64,000 bases of DNA. Origin: an uncultured Bacilli bacterium. Its GTDB lineage: Bacteria; Bacillota_I; Bacilli_A; RF39; UBA660. The position numbers and the translations under genes are program-made. The number at the start of each line of letters is the position of its first letter. Positions within the stretch are counted from its first letter, which is position 1. Shown here in pieces: positions 1 through 8,132 of the stretch. The notes under the pieces were generated by a model. That model was not told the DNA's origin. It made no database searches and saw only the letters and a list, made by a program, of their open reading frames with translations. Location: assembly GCA_947626275.1 (NCBI GenBank), contig CANQRL010000001.1, positions 124,001 through 188,000 of the forward strand, written 5' to 3'.

Positions 1-404
1 GTTGTGGCGATGACAACACCAGCGGAACCTGAGATAATCCCACAGATATCCCCAATAACATCCTGACAAAAACTAGATACCTTATTGGCATTTCTCTTTA
101 AAATAACTCCTACTTTGGCTGATTTTATTCCTCTTGAACTCATCGAATGAAGAGGCGCTTCAGCTGCAGTTGCAACAGCCATCCCTACCATATCAAATAA
201 AACACCAATTAAAACAAAGCATAATACAATAATCGAACTAATCAGTAAACTAGCATTTTTCATGGCTACTTCTGATAAAAAGGAGAAAGAAAAAGAAATG
301 GCAAAAGCAAGGATGGTTAGCTTCAAGGACCATTTATAATTTTCCCATTTTTTCCTTTTTTTCTCTTCATATACATCTAGTTTTTTCTTCTCTTTTGTTT
401 TCAA
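1..404 (-). CDS. CNNM/DUF21-like membrane protein, 3' end outside window
   Basis: The frame opens at a TTG at 404 with AGAGGG five bases upstream and runs off the window edge, so only about 134 N-terminal residues are visible. A Lys/Glu-rich start is followed by two hydrophobic segments (about residues 30-70), then a stretch containing AAEAPLHSMSSRG and a Lys-rich turn before another hydrophobic segment. This resembles the membrane domain of CNNM/CorB (DUF21) proteins, which are linked to Mg2+ handling or efflux. No CBS domain can be seen because the C-terminus is missing. It lies 42 bases downstream of the GT2 gene on the same strand. The family call rests on pattern only and could be wrong. 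Confidence 0.5.
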   Translation of the reverse strand, partial: MKTKEKKKLDVYEEKKRKKWENYKWSLKLTILAFAISFSFSFLSEVAMKNASLLISSIIVLCFVLIGVLFDMVGMAVATAAEAPLHSMSSRGIKSAKVGVILKRNANKVSSFCQDVIGDICGIISGSAGVVIAT

Positions 405-446
405 TTTATCCCTCTTAACCACATAGACATTCTACCGAAATTTCCA

Positions 447-1406
447 TTATTTGTCAATGTTAGGAAGGATATCCTCTTCTGTTTCTTTCACGATATAAAT
501 TGGTCTTTTCTTTGTCTCTAAATATGTTTTAGCCATATATTCCCCCATAATACCGGTACAGAAAAGTTGAATTCCACTTAAGAAAAACATAATACAAATC
601 GTGGAAGGCCATCCCGCAACAGGATCTCCCCAAATAAGGGTTTTCGCAATAATCACAATAATGGCAATAAAGGAAACAAAACAGAATAAGATTCCTAAAA
701 AAGCTGCGATTAGCAAAGGTGTGGTAGAAAAACCGACAATTCCTTCAATAGCATACGCAAATAGTTTACGGAAATTGAATTTGGTAACACCTGCATTTCG
801 TTCTTGATTTTCAAACTCAATCCATTTCGTATCGAAACCAACAAAACTAAATAAGCCTTTGGAATAACGGTTATACTCTTGAACTTCTAGAATGGCATCG
901 ACCATTTTTCTTCGCATTAAGCGAAAATCTCTCGCTCCCGCAACCATCTCCACACTAGAAATTTTCGCAATAATTTTATAAAACCAGCCAGTAAAAATTT
1001 TACGAAGGAAAGAATATCCATTACGGCTAACACTTCTCGCCGCCACACAGTCATATCCTTCTTCTTTGATAGATTGATACATCTCGATCAATAATCGTGG
1101 TGGATCTTGTAAATCGACATCCATAATCGTTACATAATCCCCTTTTGCCGCTTTTAAGCCAGCATACATAGCCGCTTCTTTACCAAAATTACGAGAAAAG
1201 GATATGTAATGAATATTTTTCTTCTCTTTAGCAAGTTCGCGCATTTTATCAAGCGTGTGATCTTTTGACCCATCATTGACAAAATAAATTTCATAGGCTA
1301 CATTTTTCATCGTCTTCATTGTCTCATTGACCGCTTCATAAAATGGAAAAATATTTTCTTCTTCATTCATGCAGGGAACGACAATGGAAATTAATTCTTT
1401 TTTCAT
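447..1406 (-). CDS. GtrB-type polyprenyl-phosphate glycosyltransferase (GT2)
   Basis: This 319-residue protein has an N-terminal GT2 domain: VPCMNEEENI near the start, NDGSKD for nucleotide binding and DVDLQDPP as the metal-binding acidic motif. Two C-terminal membrane helices (about 228-255 and 268-290) are followed by the typical KKRPIYIVKE tail. That architecture is the DPM1/GtrB/CsbB class, which moves a sugar from a nucleotide donor onto undecaprenyl phosphate. Its start overlaps the stop of the upstream GT-C gene by four bases (ATGA), so the two are translationally coupled. The lipid-linked sugar is likely the donor for that GT-C enzyme; this pairing is inference. A second GtrB-type gene lies at 15774. 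Confidence 0.88.
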   Translation of the reverse strand: MKKELISIVVPCMNEEENIFPFYEAVNETMKTMKNVAYEIYFVNDGSKDHTLDKMRELAKEKKNIHYISFSRNFGKEAAMYAGLKAAKGDYVTIMDVDLQDPPRLLIEMYQSIKEEGYDCVAARSVSRNGYSFLRKIFTGWFYKIIAKISSVEMVAGARDFRLMRRKMVDAILEVQEYNRYSKGLFSFVGFDTKWIEFENQERNAGVTKFNFRKLFAYAIEGIVGFSTTPLLIAAFLGILFCFVSFIAIIVIIAKTLIWGDPVAGWPSTICIMFFLSGIQLFCTGIMGEYMAKTYLETKKRPIYIVKETEEDILPNIDK

Positions 1407-2914
1407 AAATCCTCCTTCAATTGGTATAGCACATATTTTACAGGCTTATGGTCATATTCCTGATATACCTCATCTACAAATTCATAGTTTTCATTTAAAT
1501 AAGGAATGTGATGATTCCGTCTATCTGTTTTATCTCCTAAGCGAACAACGACAAACTCGACTCTCTTCTCCTTAATCGCTTCTATCTGAGAATCTTTATT
1601 TTCTGGGAATACCTCATAATTGATATTTACTTTTTCAAAATATTTTTCCGTAGGTAAAATATCCGCAACCGTATAAAATCCTCCGTCGATTTTACCATAA
1701 TTTAACAAGGTTGGATGTTCTTCCCGGTTCATAATCTCCGCAAAACGAAACTGAGCTAAATCGCTTTTTTGAAACTTTAAAAAATAAATATTGGGTCCAA
1801 AAGCATAGACAAATATCCATAAAATAGGAATCGTTATAATCACGAGATAACGCGTTGGAAAAATCGTTTTGGTCGCTAGTCTAGCAACAAACAATCCAAA
1901 GAAAACAACAAAAGGCGCCATCACAAAGAAATAATAACGATAGTTCTTTAAACCGATATAGTTGAAAAAGAAGGTAGATAAGAATAGAACAAAAATGGTC
2001 ACTTTGTAACTTCTCTTCAAAACTAGTTTATCTTTTAGAACAAAGAGCAATCCTACCAATAAAGAGAAGGAAAAAATAGCGTTTTCAAAAATATTTCCTT
2101 TAAAAATCTTCCACAATTGATAAAACCGATTTCCTATCGTAATGACTTCTCCCTTATTAGGATAAAGAAAAATATTCAAATAAAAATACGTATGCCATAA
2201 ATCTCCTAAAGCATGATGATATCCAAAATAAAGAAGAAGTGGCAAAGTAATCGTCAACAGTCCTAAGGAGTAATAGAGGATTGCTTGTCCTAACAACTTC
2301 CATTTATGATTTTTGACAAAGAAAATAAAAAGCAAAAAGACAAAACCAATCCAAAACCCTAACAGGATAAATTTCGTCCAAAGTACTATCGCGACGATTA
2401 ATCCTTCAATATAATAAATCTTCCGATTTTCTTCCAAATACTTCTTATCCTTCATAAGAAGTAAAAAGTGATAAAGACTAACTGCAAAACATGGTAAGAG
2501 AAGTTCTTCTACACTCCCACCATGGACAAAGGCTGACATCGTTAAAAGAACTGCCATCACAAAAGGAGAGGCAATATAAAAGCCTTTCTCATAGTGATAA
2601 AGTTTTAAAATTTTATAAAAATAAGATAAGAAAAAGGTCATGGATATTATCTCGATAAGATAAATTCCAAAAAAAGTTTTATGAGATAGAAGATAACCTA
2701 TCCCATAGACAATATATAAAATTGGTCCTTTCTGTTCAAATAAATCTTTGAAGGGAATGAGACCATGAATCCATCCTTTTCCCATCGTAAAAAAAGCATT
2801 CGCATCTACCCAATCATTCATCGCATATAAAGGAGAAGATTTTGTTCCTATCCATAAAAAGAAAGCAGATAGGAAAAGCGAATAAATAACAATTTTTGTT
2901 TTTTCTTGTTTCAT
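1403..2914 (-). CDS. polytopic GT-C-type glycosyltransferase, paralogue 1
   Basis: This protein of about 503 residues has many membrane helices and a short soluble C-terminal part. Near the N-terminus it carries NDWVDANAFF and FEQKGPILYIVYG, a signature of Bacillota membrane proteins related to family 39/GT-C transferases, which use lipid-linked sugars outside the membrane. The acidic residue in the first outer loop would be catalytic. I place the start at the ATG at 2914. A TTG 45 bases upstream is in frame but lies in the -35 box of a consensus promoter, so it would not be transcribed. It is a close paralogue of the next gene upstream; both share a long identical stretch around YHHALGDLWHTYFYLNIFLY. 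Confidence 0.75.
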   Translation of the reverse strand: MKQEKTKIVIYSLFLSAFFLWIGTKSSPLYAMNDWVDANAFFTMGKGWIHGLIPFKDLFEQKGPILYIVYGIGYLLSHKTFFGIYLIEIISMTFFLSYFYKILKLYHYEKGFYIASPFVMAVLLTMSAFVHGGSVEELLLPCFAVSLYHFLLLMKDKKYLEENRKIYYIEGLIVAIVLWTKFILLGFWIGFVFLLFIFFVKNHKWKLLGQAILYYSLGLLTITLPLLLYFGYHHALGDLWHTYFYLNIFLYPNKGEVITIGNRFYQLWKIFKGNIFENAIFSFSLLVGLLFVLKDKLVLKRSYKVTIFVLFLSTFFFNYIGLKNYRYYFFVMAPFVVFFGLFVARLATKTIFPTRYLVIITIPILWIFVYAFGPNIYFLKFQKSDLAQFRFAEIMNREEHPTLLNYGKIDGGFYTVADILPTEKYFEKVNINYEVFPENKDSQIEAIKEKRVEFVVVRLGDKTDRRNHHIPYLNENYEFVDEVYQEYDHKPVKYVLYQLKEDL

Positions 2915-2930
2915 AACTCCCACTGCTCTT

Positions 2931-2959
2931 AGTATAACACATCTAATAGCTTCTTTCAA
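2931..2959 (-). promoter_or_regulatory. SigA-type promoter for the GT-C gene at 2914
   Basis: TTGAAA at 2954-2959 and TATACT at 2931-2936 are separated by exactly 17 bases. The leader would be only about 10 nt, with GGGAG just two bases before the ATG. The -35 hexamer contains the TTG that gives a falsely extended reading frame. Confidence 0.75.
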
Positions 2960-2980
2960 CTTGATAATCTTAGAAAACTC

Positions 2981-4474
2981 TTAAGTTTCTCTTAATTTAT
3001 ATAGGAAATAGGTAACATCCCAAATCTCGTATTTCTGGGTATGAGAGGTAACCAGTTGATATTTTTCTAACAAATTAGATAGATAGCTATCCTCTACCAT
3101 GTCCCCCTCCTCTTTTCTAAAGATTACAAAATCTACTTTTCCTTCTTGAATGGCCTGACGTTGCGCATCCAAATTATCGGGATAAACCGCATAATTAATG
3201 TTAATCTTGGAAAAATATTTTTCACGAGGAAGGATATCGGCGGTTAAATAGAAGCCTGCATCAATTCCTCCATAGTAGAGAATGCTTGGGTTTTCTACTT
3301 TATTGATTTCCTCTAGAAATAAATACTGCGCATAATCTTCTTTTTTTAATGTAAGACTCGAAATATTATCATTCAAGGCATATACACCAAGAAAAGTAAG
3401 GGGAAGAAGAAAGATCAACATAGCATTTTTAATGAGCTGATGTTTCTCACCATAATGAATAATCTCTAACATTCCAAAAACGAGAAAAGGCGCCATGATG
3501 AGAAAGTAGTAGCGGTAACTAACACATCCTAAATAGGCAAAAAAATAAAGTAGAAGAAACAAAAGTGGAAAGGCCCATTTCTTTTTAGAAAGGGATTTAT
3601 CGCGAAAAAGAAAGATAATTCCTAATCCCAAACCAATTGTATAAAAAAGATGATTCTTGAAATTGACGAGTAATAGATAATAGATAATTCCTATCTTTGT
3701 AAGAAGACTATTTTGAGCCATAGACTCTGCATGATATAAGAAAATATTGAGATAAAAATACGTATGCCACAAGTCTCCTAAAGCATGATGATATCCAAAA
3801 TAAAGAAGAACTGGTAGGGTTACCAAAATCATGCCCCCTAAATAACAGAGGAGAAAAGAAAAAAGCTTTTTCCAGTTTTTATTTTTGATGAATAGAATGA
3901 GAAAAAGAAGTCCATACCCTATCCAAAAGCCAAGTAACGTATATTTCATCCAAAGAATCATTCCCGCTAGAATACCATCGATTAAATAATAAATTTTAGC
4001 GTTTTGATAACGATCCTCTTTTAGCAAGAATAGAACATGATAAAGACTAATCATAATAAGAGGTAATGAAAACTCCTCTACCGATCCTCCATGAAAGAAG
4101 GAACGCATAGTTAATATCAGCATTAAAAAAATAGGGGCACTGAGATAAAAACTGTTTTCATAATGATAGAGTTTTAAAATCTTATAAAAAAATACTAAAA
4201 CAAGCGTAAACGCTAAAACTTCTAAGATAAAGATTCCAAAAAAGCTCTGATGAGATAAGAGATATCCTATTCCATAGAGAAAATATAAAATAGGACCTTT
4301 CTGTTCAAATAGATCACGATAAGGAACTAGTCCATTCATCATTCCCTTACCCATAGTAAAAAAAGTATTCGCATCCCCCCAGTCATTTAATACATAAAGA
4401 GGAGAAGACTTCGTTGCTATGAGTAAAAAGAAAAAAGACAGTAGTAAACTATATCCTAAAACACGTTTCTTCAT
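2981..4474 (-). CDS. polytopic GT-C-type glycosyltransferase, paralogue 2
   Basis: This protein of about 497 residues is a paralogue of the gene at 1403-2914 and shares its layout: NDWGDANTFF and FEQKGPILYFLYG near the start, about ten hydrophobic helices, and a C-terminal soluble part that includes IDAGFYLTADILPREKYF. I choose the ATG at 4474, which has AGGTGG four bases upstream. The longer in-frame TTG at 4519 lies inside the -35 box of the gene's own promoter. Each paralogue has its own promoter, so they look like a tandem duplication with separate expression. The sugar and acceptor are unknown; the neighbourhood suggests decoration of a wall polymer. Confidence 0.75.
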   Translation of the reverse strand: MKKRVLGYSLLLSFFFLLIATKSSPLYVLNDWGDANTFFTMGKGMMNGLVPYRDLFEQKGPILYFLYGIGYLLSHQSFFGIFILEVLAFTLVLVFFYKILKLYHYENSFYLSAPIFLMLILTMRSFFHGGSVEEFSLPLIMISLYHVLFLLKEDRYQNAKIYYLIDGILAGMILWMKYTLLGFWIGYGLLFLILFIKNKNWKKLFSFLLCYLGGMILVTLPVLLYFGYHHALGDLWHTYFYLNIFLYHAESMAQNSLLTKIGIIYYLLLVNFKNHLFYTIGLGLGIIFLFRDKSLSKKKWAFPLLFLLLYFFAYLGCVSYRYYFLIMAPFLVFGMLEIIHYGEKHQLIKNAMLIFLLPLTFLGVYALNDNISSLTLKKEDYAQYLFLEEINKVENPSILYYGGIDAGFYLTADILPREKYFSKININYAVYPDNLDAQRQAIQEGKVDFVIFRKEEGDMVEDSYLSNLLEKYQLVTSHTQKYEIWDVTYFLYKLRET

Positions 4475-4490
4475 ATTGCCACCTAGTGTT

Positions 4491-4519
4491 AGTATAACAT
4501 GATTTTTAAGCGAATTCAA
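4491..4519 (-). promoter_or_regulatory. SigA-type promoter for the GT-C gene at 4474
   Basis: TTGAAT at 4514-4519 and TATACT at 4491-4496 are 17 bases apart. It begins only a few bases after the terminator of the non-coding RNA, so the two transcripts are insulated. Confidence 0.75.
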
Positions 4520-4525
4520 GGCACG

Positions 4526-4546
4526 AAAAAAAGGACAAAGTCCTTT
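4526..4546 (-). terminator. intrinsic terminator of the large non-coding RNA
   Basis: A seven-base-pair stem (AAAGGAC / GTCCTTT, three-base loop) is followed by a run of seven T on the minus strand. Confidence 0.8.
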
Positions 4547-5126
4547 ATTTTACTTCGAAAAATGGCGATTAACATAGTTAACTTTGCGTCATAGGTCAAG
4601 CAGAATTTCTCTAGTTTCCACATCACGTTACCATGGTTGCGGTTCCCCTTTAAGAAAACTAATATATTGTTTCCATATATATGGCTTGATTACCACTTAG
4701 TACGCACTGCAATCCTATATTAATGACACTCTAGGAGTTTTCCTCACCAATCGTCTATTGTTAGTTCTTTTTTGCAATATATGTTTCAAATAGCGATACT
4801 TAACTAATTCTAGCTATAAACTAGGTAAGTTGAACAATTATCCCCATATACCACGCAAGACAAGCTACACTACCCATAACTTTCGCCACGCGATAGGTTC
4901 ACGCCATAACTGTATTTTATCAATGGTAAAACACATGGTATGGTCTCCATGAATGCTGGGTCATTTGCGTATGCCATTACGGACGCCCAACACTCTACCT
5001 TCCAGCATCCACCCCAAACTGGGCGTAAGAAGCAAACACCAGAAGTTTCACAGATGTGCTCTTTAACAGCGTTTTAATTCTGTCTTCTCAATAGACATTA
5101 TTGACTAGAATAATGTGCCACCAACG
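4526..5126 (-). ncRNA. large structured non-coding RNA of about 600 nt, class unknown
   Basis: There is no credible reading frame across these 600 bases, which lie between a TTGACA-N17-TAAAAT promoter and an intrinsic terminator. Clear helices can be drawn: a 5' hairpin (5096-5102 with 5109-5115); a 7-bp GC-rich helix (5020-5026 with 4983-4989); and a 9-bp helix with one G-U (5002-5010 with 4951-4959) that crosses it and so would form a pseudoknot. Shorter hairpins such as CCATATATATGG follow. I see no hallmarks of RNase P RNA, tmRNA, 6S or a T-box. Size, gut-Bacillota flavour and lack of a fixed protein partner would fit ROOL; OLE RNA is similar in size, but no OapA gene is nearby. The class call is a guess; that it is a structured transcript is much firmer. 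Confidence 0.75.
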
Positions 5127-5132
5127 AGTATC

Positions 5133-5161
5133 ATTTTATCAAATTTAACAGAAATTGTCAA
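5133..5161 (-). promoter_or_regulatory. promoter of the large non-coding RNA
   Basis: TTGACA at 5156-5161 and TAAAAT at 5133-5138 are 17 bases apart. The start of transcription would be near 5126. It lies 40 bases past the end of the TagD-like gene, after which no terminator is visible. Confidence 0.8.
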
Positions 5162-5202
5162 ATTTATACTACTATATGATACGTCTTCAAAAGAAATGAC
5201 AA

Positions 5203-5610
5203 TTATTTATCACTAGTATATTCATCAATATGTTTACGGAATTCTGTAGAAGACCAAGTATAAGGACGTTTGGTATAAGCCACCTCACAGTATTTTCTTA
5301 AAGATTCAAATCTCTCGTCACCTTCCCAATCGCTTCCCATTACTAAAAGATCTACGCCGTATTTTTTAATATCATCTGGTTTTTGATCCCATTCTTTTTC
5401 AGGAATAACCTCATCTACATATTTAATTGCTTCTAAGACAAATTTTCTCTCTTCATAGGTCAAATATGCCTTTTTATGCTTAATAGCATTAAACTCGTCT
5501 GTGGATACTCCCACAATGAGATAGTCTCCCATGGCTTTTGCATCTCTTAAATGTTCAATATGTCCTGGTGTAATTAAATCATAGGTTCCATACGTTAAAA
5601 CTTTTTTCAT
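5203..5610 (-). CDS. tagD: TagD-like glycerol-3-phosphate cytidylyltransferase with altered motifs
   Basis: This 135-residue protein matches TagD in length and sequence (MKKVLTYGTYDL at the start, STDEFNAIK, YVDEVIPEKEWDQK, VMGSDWEG). TagD makes CDP-glycerol from CTP and glycerol 3-phosphate for teichoic acid synthesis. Two signature motifs differ from the Bacillus subtilis form as I recall it: the HxGH nucleotide-binding motif reads TPGH (residues 14-17), and the RTEGISTT region reads RPYTWSST. The bases confirm the TPGH reading. It overlaps the upstream TagF-like gene by four bases (ATGA) and so belongs to the tagB-tagF-tagD operon starting at 8082. It may be a diverged subfamily, a changed substrate or reduced activity. 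Confidence 0.8.
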   Translation of the reverse strand: MKKVLTYGTYDLITPGHIEHLRDAKAMGDYLIVGVSTDEFNAIKHKKAYLTYEERKFVLEAIKYVDEVIPEKEWDQKPDDIKKYGVDLLVMGSDWEGDERFESLRKYCEVAYTKRPYTWSSTEFRKHIDEYTSDK

Positions 5611-6908
5611 TTTATCACTCCTTTAAATATTTCAGCAATTACTCGTTCACTGGCATGCCCATCATCTAAATAATTAAACTTTTTATTAAACTTTTCATAC
5701 TTCTTTTGATATTTTGGAAATATCGTATCAATATTTTCCAAATTGTATTCCAATTCTTCTTGGGTTTTAGCAATTGGTCCAGGAAGTTCATCCAGAGAAA
5801 TGTAAAAGTCTCTTAAATTTCCTTTATAATCATCATAATCATACATATAAAATAACATTGGTCTTTTTAAATTCGCATAATCAAAGAAAACACTAGAATA
5901 ATCCGTCATAATGATATCACTCGCTAAATACAATTCATTAATTTCATCATAGTGCGCAACATTAATAATAAATCCTTTATATTTTGATAAGTCAATGGTA
6001 TTAGCAATAAAATAATGAGGGCTGAATAAAATAACATACTTCTTACCAAATTTCTTCTTTAATCGATCAAAGTCGATAGCTAAATTATAGGTATACCCTA
6101 CCCCAGAGGTATGTTGATTATCGCGAAAAGTAGGAAGATAAAAAATAGCTTTTTTCCCTTTTGGAATTCCTAACTTCTTCTTAATAGCCTCGATATCTTC
6201 TTTTGACTTTCCAAATAGAAAATCATTTCTAGGATATCCTTTTTCAATCATGATGTCGCCTTTTCCCAAAGCTTTTAAATTAAAAGCGGAAGTAAATTTC
6301 TCGGTACAATACTTAGAAGGAGAAATAAAAAAGTCAAACCGAGAAGCATCAATATCATTTCTTTTTCTAATTTCTTCTACCGTATTCAAAACCGCTCCAT
6401 TTACTTCAATATCATATCTTAATCGTTTTAATGGCGTTCCATGCCAACATTGGACATAGATTTGATTTTCCTTTTTTTCAACTGCTTCTGGCATAATAGA
6501 ATTTACAATCCAGTACTTCGCCATAGAACAATATTTATAATAATCATCAGAACCACTTTTCACAATTTCTAAGTTTTGAAAAGGAGCTACTTCGTGATCA
6601 GCTGGATTGGTAAACGCCCACACCATCTTATAGTCTTGAAATTCATCCATAGTAATCATTTTTTCATAAATTGCCTTTGGCGAGCAAGTATAGTTTCTTC
6701 CTCCAAAAGCTTCAAAGAGAATAAGATGATCATCTACTTCATATTTATTATAAAATTTTTTATAGCGGCTAGACCTTTCCATGGCCATTCCTTTCCGCAT
6801 AATTTTACGTAAAAACTTGCTTTTCTTTGCCACATCCCCAGCAATTTTTTTTGCCTTTTTCGTAGCTTTTTTAGTTATCGAACTTTTCGAATTTTCCATT
6901 TCACTCAT
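5607..6908 (-). CDS. TagF/TagB-family CDP-glycerol glycerophosphotransferase
   Basis: This 433-residue protein has the hallmarks of the CDP-glycerol:polyglycerophosphate transferases: WHGTPLKRL with the first catalytic-type His, FSPHYF with the second, and TDYSSVFFDYANLKRP, which binds the CDP-glycerol phosphate. The first 40 residues are very Lys-rich and probably sit on the membrane surface, as these enzymes act on lipid-linked acceptors. The ATG at 6908 has AAGGAG seven bases upstream. It overlaps the preceding gene by eight bases and the tagD-like gene by four. It either primes or extends a glycerol-phosphate polymer; sequence alone does not decide which. Confidence 0.87.
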   Translation of the reverse strand: MSEMENSKSSITKKATKKAKKIAGDVAKKSKFLRKIMRKGMAMERSSRYKKFYNKYEVDDHLILFEAFGGRNYTCSPKAIYEKMITMDEFQDYKMVWAFTNPADHEVAPFQNLEIVKSGSDDYYKYCSMAKYWIVNSIMPEAVEKKENQIYVQCWHGTPLKRLRYDIEVNGAVLNTVEEIRKRNDIDASRFDFFISPSKYCTEKFTSAFNLKALGKGDIMIEKGYPRNDFLFGKSKEDIEAIKKKLGIPKGKKAIFYLPTFRDNQHTSGVGYTYNLAIDFDRLKKKFGKKYVILFSPHYFIANTIDLSKYKGFIINVAHYDEINELYLASDIIMTDYSSVFFDYANLKRPMLFYMYDYDDYKGNLRDFYISLDELPGPIAKTQEELEYNLENIDTIFPKYQKKYEKFNKKFNYLDDGHASERVIAEIFKGVIK

Positions 6909-8082
6909 ATAAACACTCCTTTATTAATTTCATGATTTCTTCTGTACTGCTTTTTATATTAGGAACGTATTTTGCCTTAAATGCTTTATATTCTTTTTCA
7001 TCATAAAGATTGTTCAAAATGGTCTCAACAATTTTTTTACCAGATTTAGAAGCGAGATGAGGGTAATCCTCTAATAAATGGATATTAAGTCCATTATCCT
7101 CTTCATACTTTTCATAATCATAAACATATAACAATATTTTTTTATTGGCTACGGCGGCATCTATCATTAAAGCCGAATAATCGGTAATTACATAATCGAC
7201 CATTTTTACAATATCAAAGGTAGAAAATTCTTCCCGATCAATCACTAAGATTCGATCATCCGCAATACTATTCTCCACTTTAGGATGGAATGTTATAAGC
7301 AAATTGGCTTTTTCAAAGTCAAAATATTTTACTAATTCTTCTAAATTTTGGCGTTTATCATTGCGAAACGTAGGAGAATATAAAACATTGATTTTCTCTT
7401 TCATAGATGGATATTTTTTTGCTATTTTAGCAGCTATTTTTTTATCTTTCATTCGCATATAATCAACCGTCGGGGTTCCAATCGGTAACACTTTCTCTTC
7501 GTTTACATGAAAGGCTTCTGCAAAAAATGGATTCATTCCAACACTGCCAGATAAAACGTAGTCATAATTTGCATGCATCTTTAGAATTTTAGCAACTTTT
7601 GGAGAAATACCATCTTTTCTTCCTATCGTTTGATAACCAAACTGTTTAATAGCTCCTAACGCATGCCACATTTGAATGACTTTTGTTCCTTTTTTATGTT
7701 TTAATAAACTAACTGGTAAATTGTAGCCATCGACAATGACAACTTTGGATTGCGCAATATATCGCATTTGTTTATATAAGTCAAAATAATAGCCAAGAGC
7801 AGAGTGAAAATGAGAAAATGTTTTTTTCAAAAAAGAAAAAGTATTAGAATAATTTCCCTGCGTTCTAATGCTATCATTAATATTAGCATTTACCTTTTTA
7901 CAAATAAATTTATAAGGAATTTTTTCATCCTCTAGCCTCTTCATGATTGCTTGATAATTGAGTGATGGTTCATCAAATTGTCGACTCAAAAAGAAGACTT
8001 GATTTTTTCTTCTATGGAGAAGTTTGATAAAAAAATAAACCGAAATCAAATGTATTTTTAGCAAGTATAAAAAGATTGTCAT
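6901..8082 (-). CDS. TagB-like CDP-glycerol glycerophosphotransferase
   Basis: This 393-residue protein starts with a hydrophobic segment (about residues 1-20) and then shows the glycerophosphotransferase motifs: MWHALGAIKQFG, where HA replaces the HGTP of TagF as in TagB-type primases, TFHPKV with the second His, and TDYSALMIDAAVANKK. It is the first gene of a three-gene operon (this gene, the TagF-like gene, tagD) led by a good promoter at 8102-8130, and GGAGA precedes its ATG. A TagB-like role, adding the first glycerol phosphate to the lipid-linked disaccharide, fits the motif variant but is inference. Confidence 0.82.
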   Translation of the reverse strand: MTIFLYLLKIHLISVYFFIKLLHRRKNQVFFLSRQFDEPSLNYQAIMKRLEDEKIPYKFICKKVNANINDSIRTQGNYSNTFSFLKKTFSHFHSALGYYFDLYKQMRYIAQSKVVIVDGYNLPVSLLKHKKGTKVIQMWHALGAIKQFGYQTIGRKDGISPKVAKILKMHANYDYVLSGSVGMNPFFAEAFHVNEEKVLPIGTPTVDYMRMKDKKIAAKIAKKYPSMKEKINVLYSPTFRNDKRQNLEELVKYFDFEKANLLITFHPKVENSIADDRILVIDREEFSTFDIVKMVDYVITDYSALMIDAAVANKKILLYVYDYEKYEEDNGLNIHLLEDYPHLASKSGKKIVETILNNLYDEKEYKAFKAKYVPNIKSSTEEIMKLIKECLYE

Positions 8083-8101
8083 CTAAATCTCTCCTATCGT
8101 C

Positions 8102-8130
8102 ATTATAACAAAATAATACATGAGAAGCAA
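8102..8130 (-). promoter_or_regulatory. SigA-type promoter of the tagB-tagF-tagD operon
   Basis: TTGCTT at 8125-8130 and TATAAT at 8102-8107 are 17 bases apart, followed by a leader of about 15 nt with GGAGA before the ATG at 8082. Confidence 0.75.
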
Positions 8131-8132
8131 CA

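Noticed and set aside
4526-5126. Group II intron, RNase P RNA or tmRNA in the long gene-free stretch
   Set aside because: A GTGCG string occurs, but there is no domain V-like hairpin and no intron protein; the conserved cores of RNase P RNA and tmRNA are absent.
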